Program-made: the position numbers and the translations under genes
Notes under the pieces: generated by a model
The model's database searches: none
The model's input: the letters and a program-made list of their open reading frames with translations, nothing else
Told to the model about the DNA's origin: nothing
Assembly (NCBI RefSeq): GCF_002078875.1
Contig: NC_034422.1
Span: 1,608,923 to 1,672,922 of the forward strand
Source of the DNA: Numida meleagris
Lineage: Eukaryota > Chordata > Aves > Galliformes > Numididae
Reading direction: 5' to 3'
DNA: 64,000 nucleotides
Shown: piece by piece, positions 24,629 through 38,000 of the stretch
Layout of the letters: the number at the start of each line of letters is the position of its first letter
Numbering within the stretch: the stretch's first letter is position 1

Positions 24629-27600
24629 AACATATTGGCTGTACCAGAGAAGCGGTTTAGAAACAACGTTCACACTGAGGCAGAATCAGTTCCCTTTGAC
24701 AGAGTTTGTGCTCAGAGAGCCCCGGTGTTAATCACCGAGGAAGTTCTGACGTACTCTGCTTAGCAGGGATGGAAGCAAACACTTTAAGAATCATCACTTT
24801 GCTCTTTGTTAACCCCCACACCATCTCATTTTTATACTATACCAAAGACTATAGCAAAGTAGCGAGGGTTTTGTTTTGGTTGGTTGGTTTTAAATCTGTC
24901 TTCTGATGTGAGCCTTAAGTTTGTAGCTTGGGCCCTGCTTTAATGTCCTCTTCTATAGCTGCAGGAATTGATTAAAAAATTCCAAACCTGCTCAAAAACA
25001 ATACCACCAAAGTACTGAAAGGATACAAGGTTCCATCAGTTCCGAAGGGTGGCCCTGTTGGGTCGGCAGGGCCTTCACTCTCAGCCCCACTGCACTAACC
25101 CGGCCTCATTTCCCAAACCCCTACTTCATCTTCCCACCCCTCCATCTCACCAGGGGCCACCTCAGGGAGCTAAACCAACCAAAAACAAATCACTCCTCTG
25201 CCTACTTACGTGCTGCTCCTGCCTTAGGTCGGTCTGAAGTCCCGCAGAGCGGCACCACCTCCCTCCATCACGCGCTGGGTGCTGCCTTCACTCCCCCCGG
25301 CCTCTCAGCATCACCTCAGGCATCGGCCCTGGTGCCCGCCTGCTGGCAGCCACCTTCCCTCCAGCGGCTGCATCCACCTGCTTGGAGCTCCTTCCTCAGG
25401 GTCTCCTGAAAGACATCCTCTTTCTTACACATTACTCCCTCTTTCCTTGATCTAATCTTTGAAGGATCACACAATCTAACTCCAGTCCACTAACCTAACT
25501 GCTCCCTTGCTCCCCAAAGGTTGTCAAGACAGACAGTACCTAAAATTTGGTGGTCCTTCGTGCTCTTGCACAGAGCATCATCACTGCTACCACTTGTTTG
25601 TCAGTCTGCATACCTGTCCCTTGTTTCTCTAGATCTGATTCCGTTTTTTTTCTAGAACATTTGTACTCATTGTACCGCAATCTCAGGCCACTTAGAACCC
25701 CAAGTAAGGTGACATCTTGGACAGATTATTGCTATCCTTGCACACAACACCAGTAGCAACTTTCTGGTTGTGAGTTCATTTATTACATTCATGCAAAGAA
25801 CTTGGGCAGCTTTAAAAACACCAAAACAGAGCAAGAAGAAGCTGAGATAGCCTAGATACTGCTGGTTAGCTTCTTAGATTAGTCATGCCATACAAACTGA
25901 TGCAGTGAACAATTTGCTGCCCCCTCATCCCCCAAAAGATTCTAGAGTTTCTATTATAAAGCACTGTAAACAGAAAAAAAACACTGGAAAAAAAAAAAAA
26001 AAAAAAACCCAAAAGAGCCTCACAGCAACACCAGCCTGTGTAAGAGAGCCCCTCAGCTCTATGAATACAAGCAAAATTATCTGTTCTACCCAGTACATAA
26101 TGCACAGTATTACTTCATGGTTCTCCATCACATGGGCCTCAGTTCAAGAGAAATCGTAAGCTCCCATGTAAGTCAAAATGGATGCATATACTTAGAAGCT
26201 TTGCATTATTGACCTACAAGAATTGGTTCTTTGGGGCCTGTCTGCATTCCTTACAAAGTATTTGCCTGTAAAATGCCCTTCTTACTTTTAACTTAGTCCT
26301 CACTGAGGACTAGTGCCTTTTATACACTTGAAGAGAAGTTATAAGTGGAGGTTGCTATCACTCAGAAGCATTTTCATAGTGCTTCATTCTTATTACTGCT
26401 CACAGTTACTAGTCATTGTTATCTCTGAGCAGCAGAGAAAAATACCAGCACATGGGAGATGCAACTGAAAGCCCAACAACCAAATCTTTTGTGTAAACCA
26501 CAGCATTAACTGAAGGAGGAAGTTGTTTTGTTACATTGTGGCATTGAGAAAACATTTTCTAAATATTCCTGCCAAGAGATCCCTTTGCAATCACGCGGAG
26601 GAATTACTGCACCTTGGTGATAGCACAGTGCAAGCAAACGATTGGTTCAGCTCCTGCAGCTCTCCTGTACTCTCCACGTAAAAAGGCAGCAAGTGAAACA
26701 CACAGCTAGCTTAACGAGTCCTGTGTGGATGGGAGACTCAATTAAAATTAAATTATACAACAAATTAGGTTTTAAATGCTGCACAGCTTAGCCAGCCAGA
26801 TAAATAATAATTAGAGATACACTGATCTGCTGCTCTGTGCAGTTGAACAGCAGACTGCTATAGCTGCTTTCAATACACACTGACGTGTCCCTCCCAGCTC
26901 AGGGTGGTTTCCGTGGCATTCCAAAGAAGCCACACATGAACAGGCCCGTTCTGTACCAGACATTGCTCTGAGCTGGGCTGAATAGACAGGAACTTACTTC
27001 TGGAATCTGTTTTTCCCATCTCTTCCATCAGTTAACGTTTCTTTAGCAGTATACTCCCCCTCTTCCTTCTTTCTACAATCCAAATCATTCTATACGGAAT
27101 TAATTTTGAGGCTCTGGATTGTGTAGACAGCAGATTCCCCAGGAAATGCAAAAGACTTTGCAGGGAAACAAACAGAAACCAACACACCAAAATCATGCAT
27201 GCAGGAGATACTGAAACAACACGTTTTCCTGGAAGAAGTCCCTCTCAGCAGGGACCGTGACTAAGCTTTGTTGCTGGGGTAGCAGGAGCACTGAGGAGAC
27301 TGCTGTATGCCCAGCTGATAAACACAGACCAAAATAATGCAATTGTTGTTCACACTTTACAGGTTAGCTTGACTGGATGCAGCACTCATATACGACATTC
27401 ACAGCTTCACAGCTTTCTTTTAAAGTCATTTGTAAATGCAATCAAGTATTTATTGAAGTGAGCTAAATAATAATAATAATAAAAACCTTGTTTACTTTTG
27501 TTTTTAGAAACCACTAACATCCAATTATTTTGTTTAAATCCTATTTCCATTTAAAGTTGTGTAAATACACATTTTTGTTTTGCATGCTTTTTTTTTTTTT

Positions 27601-29252
27601 TTTTTTTTTAAATAAAGACTGGAGGAGCAAAACAAATTTTTGCCTTTGGCATTTTTTAGTTTCTGAACATTGAAGCCTGTAGCTAATTCGGAAGCCCAGG
27701 CCACGGTCATCTGACCAACAAAGAAAGTGATTATGCCAGGCTCAAGCTGACTCTTCAGCAGTTGCCATTTATGGGTGCCATTCCAGGTTTCCTTTTTGAC
27801 TGCTTAATTCTCCAGCACTTCCACAGTAAGAGTCTTAGATCGACATGTTTAGTCTAAAGAAGAAAAAAAATTGCATGCATCATCTCAGGATGAAAAACTG
27901 CCTCCAGATAAAATGACATGAATATTTCTGCAAAGACCCCTCTCCATAGATAACTGGGAAAATTTACAGTCTGTTTAAAGAATCAGTTTCAAAGGGGATT
28001 TTAATAATATTTTCTTCCTTTAAGTGTTTTCAAACATATTTCCTCCAGGGGGTGCCAAATTAACACCACTGGAAAGCAAAAATGTTGAAATGTAAACGTG
28101 TATAAATGATCCACACACAGGACATAACTCTCCATGCTGTATGTTTCACTGTATCTTGTGAGTGATATACCATTCCAACCGGAGCCAAAGGCACCAGCGT
28201 TGAGAATGAAACTTCTCAGCTGTTCACTCATGAACAGTCAGAAGTAGTGCTGCCTGGTCCTACAATTAATGTCAAGTGCATTCCCTGCCAAGTTCAGATA
28301 GAACACATCCCTTGGAAAAGAGTTTTCAGAGTGGCTGAGTGGAGAAATACATCCATCTCATCCTTTGAAAGAAAGGGACTTTGGGGAAAGGAGAAGTTGC
28401 AGATGCAGTGACAGCTGTATGCAATTTCAGCCCAGTTATAAGCAAGGGCAGAAGCCTGAACATGGTAACAAAAGGGACATGGAAAATCTGAAGAAGAGCT
28501 GGTCAGGAGTGTCACTGCATTTTCTATAGGTCTGCAGGGAATACTAGCCCCAGGTAGGATGGCAGTAAGTGTCATTAAAGCAGAGAAGTTTTGCTGGCTC
28601 AGAGAACAGAAATTTTGCTTTGAACAAGTGGCCACTGTACACTTACTGTACAAGAAAATGGATCTAACCACCATTCCAAGACTAAAGAGCAAGGGAAAAA
28701 GAAAAGTGAGAAATAATATCATAATATATACATGCATTTTCCTCATTTCACTGCTCACATTTTGCTTTTATCTACACAGCAGTTAAAATAATCACACGGT
28801 CCAGATACTGTGAATCCTTCATTCGCTGCATTAGAAATATTACTAAAATAGTGCCTGGTTATCTTCTACTTGACAGTAAAATTCTCTACAGGATAATTAC
28901 TTAAGTAAAAGAATTCTCGAAGACTCCAAATCTGAAAGACAAAATCCTTAATATCTATTTATTTGGTCCTATCATTTCACAGCGTAAGTTTACTTCTTTT
29001 ACTTCAAGAAAAGCAGTGGAAGCCAACGCTATGAACATCATTAATCCAGAACTTATAATCACGGACACTGTTACAAGGGAAAAAAATCTTTAAATCTTAT
29101 ACTAGCCCAATGTTGGACAGTCTCACACAGTACTGAGGTGCAGAAGTGATGCTCATAATTCCAAAAATCATGTCACTAAATTCTCAGCTGCATGTACCTG
29201 TGGTGCTCCACTGCATTTGCTGACAAGCAACTTCGTATCAGCTGAAAATACT
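24629..29252. other. Intergenic, AT-rich, no gene seen
   Basis: No splice-flanked coding exon was recognised. It contains a 20-bp A run (25988-26007), an AAT repeat (27465-27482), a 23-bp T run followed by AATAAA (27588-27617), and a possibly conserved AT-rich block near 26725-26880. The 150-codon open stretch at 28294-28758 (minus) resembles no family I know. Confidence 0.6.
27588..27610. repeat. Poly(T) tract, 23 bp
   Basis: An uninterrupted run of 23 T, followed by AAATAAAG. It may be a homopolymer or the remnant of a retroposed tail read on the other strand. Confidence 0.9.
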
Positions 29253-29469
29253 TAGGTTGCTCCAAAAGTAATGCCTCCCATTTATTTCCATGGGAACTAG
29301 AGCAGACATTTTGTCAGACTGCCCCTCTGCTGCCATCTTTTGCACAGCAACAAAATGTAAAGGGATACTGGTGGGAAGGTTTGACCTCTGCTGCCACACC
29401 ACCACCATCTGCCTCCGATGACATGGGCCAAAATAATAAAGTAGGAGACATTACTTTCAGAGCATCCCT
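29253..29469 (-). mobile_element. Internally deleted mariner-like element (Galluhop type)
   Basis: Terminal inverted repeats face each other. The left end reads GGTTGCTCCAAAAGTAATGC; the right end reads CATTACTTTCAGAGCATCCC. The interior (CAGACTGCCCCTCTGCTGCC and GATACTGGTGGGAAGGTT) matches my memory of the chicken Galluhop mariner 3' part. Only about 215 bp remain of a longer element, so most of the transposase region is lost. A TA stands at the left end, consistent with mariner targeting. Strand is assigned by recalled family orientation and is uncertain. Confidence 0.8.
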
Positions 29470-29661
29470 TGTATTATTACTTGTCTAGACCAGGCAAAGC
29501 CTTGAATTACTATGAAAGCACAACAAATTCATGAACCAAAACCTTGAAAGCTGCAGGCAGTTTGGTGACCATGCAGACAGTGGTAGCAGCAGGCTCCGGA
29601 GGTAAGGCTTTCATATGCCTTCCTCCTGGAGAGGAGCAGCTGAAAGATTTCAACTCATTTG

Positions 29662-29750
29662 AGGGATCAGAAGTATACTTTAGTATACCAACTATAATTC
29701 TGACATGCCAAAGTATACTTCTGGTATACCAAAGTATACTTCTGATCCCA
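29662..29750. repeat. Near-perfect 29-bp inverted repeat with 31-nt spacer
   Basis: The left arm (29662-29690) and the reverse complement of the right arm (29722-29750) agree at 27 of 29 positions. The 16-mer CCAAAGTATACTTCTG occurs at 29708-29723 and again at 29729-29744, a 21-bp period. A near-copy lies inverted at 29668-29683. It could form a long stem as DNA or RNA. No family was recognised. Confidence 0.9.
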
Positions 29751-32700
29751 CAGAGCAGCTCACCCATTCAGGTACTCTGCCTTGCAGATCCTCTCTCAGT
29801 TGAGCATCTTTGACATGGATTGCATGGTTGCCATGTAGCAACCCCAGCAAATACTGTTTCTGTTACAAAGGGGATAAATCGATTTTCATGCTGGATATGG
29901 AGAAAAGACATTCAGAGGTAGGAAGAATAACCAAAGGAAATGGAAATGATGGGCTGCAGTCCTTTCCTTCCCCCAAGATGTTGAGGTGGATCTTTAAATC
30001 AGAGTATGACATAACAGTGCATTAGGCAACATGCAGTCTAGATGTTGACTGAGATTTATTTTTATTTTATGCATTGTAAAGTGCAATGATCTTTAAATGG
30101 ACATCAAAACAAAGAAAAGTAGATGAGAATTAGATATCAGCTGCAATACATGGCTGGAATTCTAGTCATTGTTTTTGTAAGTGGTAGCATTTCCTAAATT
30201 ACATCATCTTCAGACAGAAAATGGGATTAATGGAACATCCAATCTTATTCTAACTTCCTCTCAATACCATATGCTAGAAAAGCCTTATTATTTTTATTTT
30301 GCATTACCTTTGGAGACACAGGCTTACACGCTGGCCTGGTTTACAATCAGATGCCTCCAGAGAAAGGGAAGAGTCTATCTTCTACCAGCTGTACAAAAAC
30401 AAAAGGTTCCATAACGCCTTATCTGGCTTATTATTGGCAGGGAGTTAAATCCATCAGCACTGGAGGATGAGGATAGGCCAGCATTGTTTTTTGCTGTTTT
30501 GATTTATTAAAAATCCCTGCTGTGGACATTAAGAGGAAATTGGCCATAATTCAGGAGCAGTGGTTCTGATGGACAGCGAGATGGAAAGTTTCATATTAAA
30601 GCCTTAGGAGGCCAAAAAGAAAATTGAAAATCTGGAAGTATCAGCTGATGGGCAGTATCTTTTCATTATAAAGAACACCAAGCTCTATAAAATTCTTGGC
30701 AGGAGGGATAAGAGCAGAATCAAAACAATGACCTTGAGATCAGTCCCAGTCTGGGCAACGGTGGGTTTACAACAGATGCCAAGTAAAGGAGAGAAAGAAT
30801 AATGCAAGTCAGATGTCAGGTTCAACATGGACCTTGTTCTGGGCCCTCTTGTTCAAAAAGTGTCCACATTTATAGTTTCTTCCTGTATGACAGATCAGAT
30901 ACAGGATTGTCTCTCTTTATCCATACAGCTAGAACTCTTAGCTACATTCTCTTCACTTTGCATCAGCACTGCTGCATTATTCTCACTTGTTTTTAATCAT
31001 TTGATGTCTCACCCAATTCCTTTTCCTAAACAGAGCTCTGCTTAGATCAAGTCACTTCCTATTTACACCCTTCCTTTGATTCAGCATTCTCTATTACAGC
31101 AACAAAAACTGACCAACAGCAAAGTGATGGGTGGGAGAAGATGCAGTACTCCACTGTTGTACAAATACTGGGGCTAGAAAGGATAAGGAGCTCGACCTAA
31201 GCTGTGAGGATGATGTTTCTTACTAATAGCAGCCTTTCAGCCCTTACAGAGGCACTGATGCTCTCTGGAAGTGTAGCAGTTCTCCATGGACAGAAGAATT
31301 TAGTACATAAAACAGTGCAGGGAGAAAGATGATTTATGTATGGGCTTTATCCCACATTTCCTTCTAAGCCTGAGCTCAATCCAAAGGAGTCTTATTGCAG
31401 ATCCTTACGTGACTTGATCTAGGCTTTGAAAAACCAAAGAACATGTATTACCTGATAGCAAAAGCTCTGGAGGCAACTGGTTACAATTTATGAGGATGCT
31501 GGAATGCCCACAGCTACTCATCCAAAGCCACCGAGGCAGTAGGACAACGTGGGTTTTGGTGCACCGTCACCATGTAGTTCTTGCCTATGTGAACACTGGC
31601 CACTTAAACACCCTGCATTCAGGTTTGAAACTGTACAGCACTGGAAGTCAGAATAGCTCCCAAACGTTAGCCTTGATGTTACTCACTTATGGCATTCTCA
31701 TCTAGTACACCAGTGTGTACTTGAAGGATTAATAGCTCAAGAGCTCACCTAAATCATTGGTTTCCAACTCTTGTCCTGCAGGTCCTGGGAAGCCAATGGA
31801 AAACCAGAATCTGCACAAAGTGGTGAAGAAAAAGCAAATTCATGTGTGCCAGACAGCATGCTACATATGTGAAATCCCTAAAGGAGTCTGCGTTACTGCT
31901 GGAAAATTTAGGGGTCCACTAATCACAAAAGACTGGAAAGTGACTGACCTAAATCTTCTCCTGCAGGAGAAAACAGCCTAGAACTGCAGCAATATGAGAA
32001 TTTGGCGCTAAGAAGAAGCATGACAGCTAAGCAGAACAAAATCTCTGCAGCTTCTTACAGATGAAAGTGGAAGTAAGTGGGACAGACATCTGTATAGCTT
32101 TTGTAAGTATTTGTTTGGGGATTAGTGTTAAAATAGACTCAAAGAATAAAAAGAGCAGCCCGTATCAATGCTAACTAAAGTAATCTTGACAACAAATTAC
32201 TCATGCAACATGCGTATGTGTTCTTCATACAGTTTGGCCTTGAACCTCTGCTAAGTTGGAAAAAAAGCCCAACCAGACAAGGACAATCCCTATTAAGGTG
32301 TCACAGAGTTATTTTAGTGGATTCTCTGGAAATAAGCTTGTTTCTGTGCTAATTTTTCTTCTGGCAGAACCAATTCATTCTTGGCCTTTACAAGCCAGTC
32401 TTTTACATTTGATTGAAAATTGGATTTGGGCCTCTGGGGATATCTCATGTCAGCCTTCCTAATGTAGTGTCAACGTGAAGACACAAAGAGATAAAAAGTC
32501 AGTTTCACTTAGAGTTTCCTTTTTCCAGTGTCTAATCTGAGTTTTCACTCTTTCACTTTTGCACTTTGGATCTCTGTGTCTTCTTGTCTTAAGTCATGTT
32601 AAGCGGGAGGGCAAGAGTGTACTAAGCCAACCTCCTTGGTTTATGGCAGGGTCACTAGCACAGCTGGAACACATACTTATACTCCATGATATCACCTCAT

Positions 32701-35000
32701 AAAACGATCACATAGCAGACAAATTTTAAACGCATATTTGAAAAGCAGAAACTCTGGGGTCAGGGTGATGGAGACTGGAGGAAGGGTAAATGTAGGCTAC
32801 AATGAGAAATAATGAGACTCACTTTGCTGGAGGAAATGGACAGACATTAGCATTTCAATAGAAGAAGTCAAACCATTTCATCCAATACAGGATGCAGTTC
32901 CCTGTAGACCAAGCTAATACAATCCATAACATCTGTATTCTGTACTGCACTTTTGAAAATACGACATTCAAACTGGAGGCTGCACCCTACATGATCCCTT
33001 CTGCCTCCTTCCCTGGCCCATCACGCTCACCTGCAAGAGATGAACTAACCAACTAAAAATGGAACACAAAGGAAAAAGAGTGAGAACACAATCTCTCAAA
33101 GGTATGAGGAAAAACAGCATGTAGGCAGACAACCTGGGGCTTCCATAAAACACACAGAGGAAGACTGAATGAAAAGAGTCCTTGGACAATAAAAAAGTTC
33201 CAGACTTTTCTGACATATGATTTTGCACCAATCAAGATTATGTCATTTTTTCAGGGCAGTAATACATATTATTTTGTAGAATGCAAGTCTACCAAAGCAA
33301 GCACTATTTTTAGCTTTTGCATGCGACAGACAAAGTCTGTGTTCTATTCTCTTACGGAGAACAACTGGGAAGCACCGTGCTTGCTGCTTCATCTTCTTAA
33401 GTGACACAGTCTGTGTGTAGAACTGAGACAGGACATAGTCAGTCTGGCAAATAACACAACAGTGAGTAAATGCGTGGTACACCAGTTAGCACAAAGACAT
33501 AACATAGCACCACATGCAATTTTCATATAATGAAGCCTTTCTATCTGTGCAGATTCATACTGCTTTCCTGGAAGTAGTAAGATGCGATGACCAGGAAAGA
33601 AAAATAAAGTCTATCGATAGATATATCAGCATTTCCCAGCCTACAGTCCTTTTGTGCTTCAAGTGCTTCTAGACTCTTGCTCCCCTCACTGCTGCAGATT
33701 GGAAAGAGAAGCAGCTTTGTGCAGTGGCTCACTCCTGTCTCATTTAGCATGTTAGATCTCTCAAAGGTGGTAGAGAAAGTATTTTGTTCCAGGTCTCATA
33801 CATGGTAACTGAGACAGGATTTTATGCCACACATAGAACATAACCTTTCTTTCATATTGCGTAGCTTCTTAAAAGATAAAGCAAATCCTCATTTTCACTT
33901 CTGCTTAGTTTTAGTTTTGCAGAAGACTGAATTTTCCTAGGTCCTGCTTTCCTCTTTTGTTTACATCTCTAGTTTAGCACCTTCTATTCCCCTGTTTTCT
34001 CAGCAGTCACTACCCAACAGCACGTCCTCCCATCAGCTTAACAGCCTACACCAGTGGAGTTCATGTTAAGTAGTTGATTGGATTCAGCTGGGTCTGTCTG
34101 CATGGTAGAAAGAGCTGGCAGCCCTTTGAAAACAGTTTCTGGGTGTCAGTCTGGATATCCAGATCACTCCCTTGCCAGAAAAAGAAGCATCACATTTTTC
34201 ATCGCACTTTTCTTTAATGACATTTCCTTCCTTCCACAAAGTACAGGGGAGGTAAATGAATTGCTTTGCATATCTAAGGGATCTTCAGAGTCCTCAGTCC
34301 AGGCTAAGTGTGTAGGAATGAAAAAAATATCAAGGAGAGGAATGGAGGAAGGAGTTTTAAACATACTTTTGGATTGTAGAAAAACAGTAAAAGAGCTAGA
34401 AAACGGAGGTGTGGTGAAAGAAAATAACCGGGGCACAAGGATAGTCCAAAATAATGCAGCTGCTAACAGAAAAAAAAAAAAAAAACACAACACAGAAGAA
34501 CTTTGTACAGTAAAGAGAGAGCTGATGTTCAGCGTAGCTCAGAAATTTTAATACTGATGTGTAAAATTAAACCGTGACAGCAGAACAGGCAAGAGCAGGC
34601 TTATCTGCAAGCGTCACGTTACTTCCCCTGGGATCCTTACCTTCCCCCTGGTGCTTCTGTCATATTCTCCTTCCCCCTCAAATCTCACTTGACCTGAATT
34701 CTCATGATTTGACTCCGTAATCCTCTGGTTTCCACTGTACGCACACAAAAGATTATTGTACAAAAGCGAATTCCCAGGGCCTTGGGCTTTGCTTTCCATT
34801 TAGTTAAAGAATTATCCTACAGTAGTTTAGGTGCTGGGAAACGTGTCCTGTAGATTATTGCCTACAGGGCAAATGCTGAGGAGGCTGCTAACGAGAGAAC
34901 AGATGTTCGCTGGCTTATGAGCCTTGCCGCATGTAAATGTCTTCAGAACAGTGCTTGTCAATAAGCCTCTGCCTAAGAATCACAAACCTTATGGACAAAA
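29751..35000. other. Intergenic, AT-rich, no gene seen
   Basis: Short ORFs only. The longest (34078-34551 plus, 157 codons) ends in a lysine run created by an A tract and shows no domain. I see no repeat family or RNA gene here. Confidence 0.55.
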
Positions 35001-38000
35001 TTCATCTCCAGTGTAAATGAATGGGCTTACACAGAATTATTCCAAGGAGGAAGCTGGTCCTTGATCTGCACCAGAGAGACAGCATTTAACACCTTGTGCA
35101 GAAGCTGAGACTGAACGTCAGGAAAAGCTAACACTTCTCAAACAGGACTTACCTCTTTCTGAGAGAAGAATGCAGCTATTATTTCTGTGGTGGCACAGCG
35201 AGCCTAGAACAAATGGATTTCAATGTCATAGTGGCACTGGAGGAAAAAGATCCTCTAGTAACTGCTTCAAGCTAAAGTTTTCCTTGCCTCTGTAAAGGGG
35301 TGCTCTGTTTGCAGGGCCGCAGCTTCACTCGGTGGATGTCGCAGCAGCAATTCAATGGGCTGTAGGTGAAACGTTCTTCCCGGCCCCTGGACCCATGCTA
35401 ACTTTTAGCTACCAAAGCAGCCCGTGTTTGTTTCCTGCCGCCTGATGAACCCAAGCTTCAGAGCATCATGGGCGGAGGAGATGACTGCATTGGCTGGTGC
35501 TTCTGAGTGTCTCTTTCTTCATGAGCTCTCTTGAAGTAAGTTCAAGACATGCAAGGAAGATGCTTACCTTCAGGCTTTGTCCCTTCCTTCCTGCAGTGGG
35601 CAGGGGCTGATCACCTTGCTCTGCATGGAAAACTTCAGGTGTACCAGGCCAAAAAGCCACGAGCTCTCTCTGGTTACAGGCTGCCACTTCACCATGCAAG
35701 TTTAACTGCAGCACCGTGCCACCCAGTTGCTTGATGTAGTTTTCAGGATCCAGTAGCGAATCCTTCCAGCTGAGCGAGCCAGCTCTGCCTCTTCAGCAGA
35801 ACAGCACAAGGTTTACCCCAGAGCCCCTCGCCTTAAGGTTCTGCAGCAAGAGGAAGTGCCGGCTGGGGAGCGGTGCGGGAGGGCTGGGCGCCCGCGGCCG
35901 GCCTGCTCCTCTGGCACTAGGTGGCAATGTGGGTCTGCAGCAGCCCCAGAACGCGGCCCCGGGGGAGCCTGGGGGGGAGGGGGGGTGGGTACCCGCGGGC
36001 ACTGCTCAGCATCACCGCGTCCTTGCACACCCTCTGCATCCCTCCCTGTAACACCGTGCAAGACCTGAGGCGGTCTCCTAGACAAAACGTGGGAAGAAAT
36101 GCTCCCCAGTGGCTTTGCAGCCGCATGCCGCTGCCACCAGCCGCCTCTCTTCCCAAATTGGATTCCATCCATCTCTGGAAATAAAAGAGGAGCTGGCAGC
36201 AGGGCTCACCATGCCATGCATTCCTGCGGATGGGGAGCACCCACCACCGCCAGCCTAACCCACTGCTGGGACCCACCAGCGCCCATGGGAGAGCGTGATG
36301 TGCATCAACCCCCATCAGCAGGCTTAGAGTTGTGCCTGCGCCGTGTGCCCGAGCTGTTCAAGCCGCACACAGCTGCGGTTCTGCACACAGCACTGCTGGG
36401 AAACCACCAGCCTTGCCACCGCCTGAGCTGCTGCCTTGGGCTGTCTGCAGCAGCCCTGCCACCCAGAAGAGAATAGCATTACCTTTTCCACGTCCCGATT
36501 AACATTTCTGAGAGTTTGTACCTGGACATTTCATTAGTTACCTTCCATCTCGTGGCTTCTTCTTAAGGAGACACGTTCTTGAGGAAGTCACTGTCAGACC
36601 CTTTGCCTTTGTGCAGAGTTCAGTTTGTCAGTCAGAGGTAGATATCTAAGAGGAAATTTGACAATGAACGATGACGGACAGCCTCTTGGCACCCCTGGCT
36701 TTGCAACCCAGGTGGCCTGCTGCTAGGATTCTGGGTACTTGTCTGGTTTTAAGCGTGCCACGCGATTGAACGCACAATACTTCTGTTTCAGTCTGGATGG
36801 GCTTGTCTCTGATCTCACACCTTACTGAGCGGTGGTACGTGCTGGATGAGTTGTTTCCTCCACGCCTGTCATAATTGGGCTACACCTCTCAGAGCTGCCT
36901 GCACCGCACGTTATCTCTGTGCGGATCACACGGCCACAGTCAGAATTGCGTAGGGGGATTGCACTGCGAGCAGTGTGCTCGGTGCACGCGGGCAGCTCGC
37001 AGCCTGGCTCCGCTGCCTGCTGCGATGGGGACTTACCATCAACTCTCCTGTCATTCCCGGTCTGCTGTAACACGACTGCTTTCAAGATTTCTCTCTCCAG
37101 TGGAACATCTGTGTTTTGGATTAGTTTTCCCCAGATGGATTTACTTACAGTTTTTTCCACATTAAATCTCAGTATTTTGTTGCTTTCTAGTCTGTCTAGG
37201 TCCTTTTTTGGTCTTGTTCCTCTGGGTGCATTCGGAATCTCTCAGTTCAGCACAGTCAGCAAAGTTCTCTGGTATCCCAATTTACAATTTGTATTAGTCC
37301 ACCAATGAATAATGCGTTCCGGGACGTCCCTCTGTAGCGCAGCGCATTCATTTCTTGTGGTCCTTTGTTTACAGTTCATGCTTTTCTTCATGTGAGTGCT
37401 TATGCCAATATCCAGAAGGACTTCAATCAGTGTTTCCATCAGACACGCGTGAAAAAGCTGTAAAACCCCAAAATAAAGTCCCCCAATCGCTCTGCTTATC
37501 AGTCACAGCTGGATTAACTTCTGAACATTACGAGACTTTCCTTTTCCTATTTGTTTTATTTTACCACATATAAACTTATGCTAACTTCCAGACCACTCCC
37601 GAATCTGTTCGAAAACTGGTTAGATATTTAATTTTCATCCTATTTTCTGTCCATACAACACCAGTTTTCCATTTATTGGTTGTAACTGCTGGAAAATATT
37701 TCTTGTCCTTTAATTCATACGCATAACGCTATAAATACACCCAGCAAAGGAATAGCAGGTTTTTATGAATTATGAAAATAATCTCTTACAATGGGAAGAG
37801 ATGAAACAGTGAATGAATTTAAACAGTTCAGTTTTCTGCCCTCTGTTTCACCTACACACTGAATTCTCGGTGGAAGCACGGCCTGCATGCCCGGAGCACA
37901 GCCCTGTGGGCCCAGGCAGGATGTCCTTCCCTCGGTCACAGCAGGGTGGGCAGTTGTCACCTCTACAATGAGGCTATCGACCAGTGAGGTCCTCACCGCC

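Noticed and set aside
28294..28758. A 154-codon minus-strand frame with a hydrophobic N-terminal segment
   Set aside because: It starts at GTG and lies in AT-rich intergenic DNA. Its cysteines show no zinc-finger spacing, and nothing around it suggests a gene.
34078..34551. A 157-codon plus-strand frame
   Set aside because: Its composition is that of random DNA and its lysine run comes from an A tract. No homology or flanking promoter was seen.
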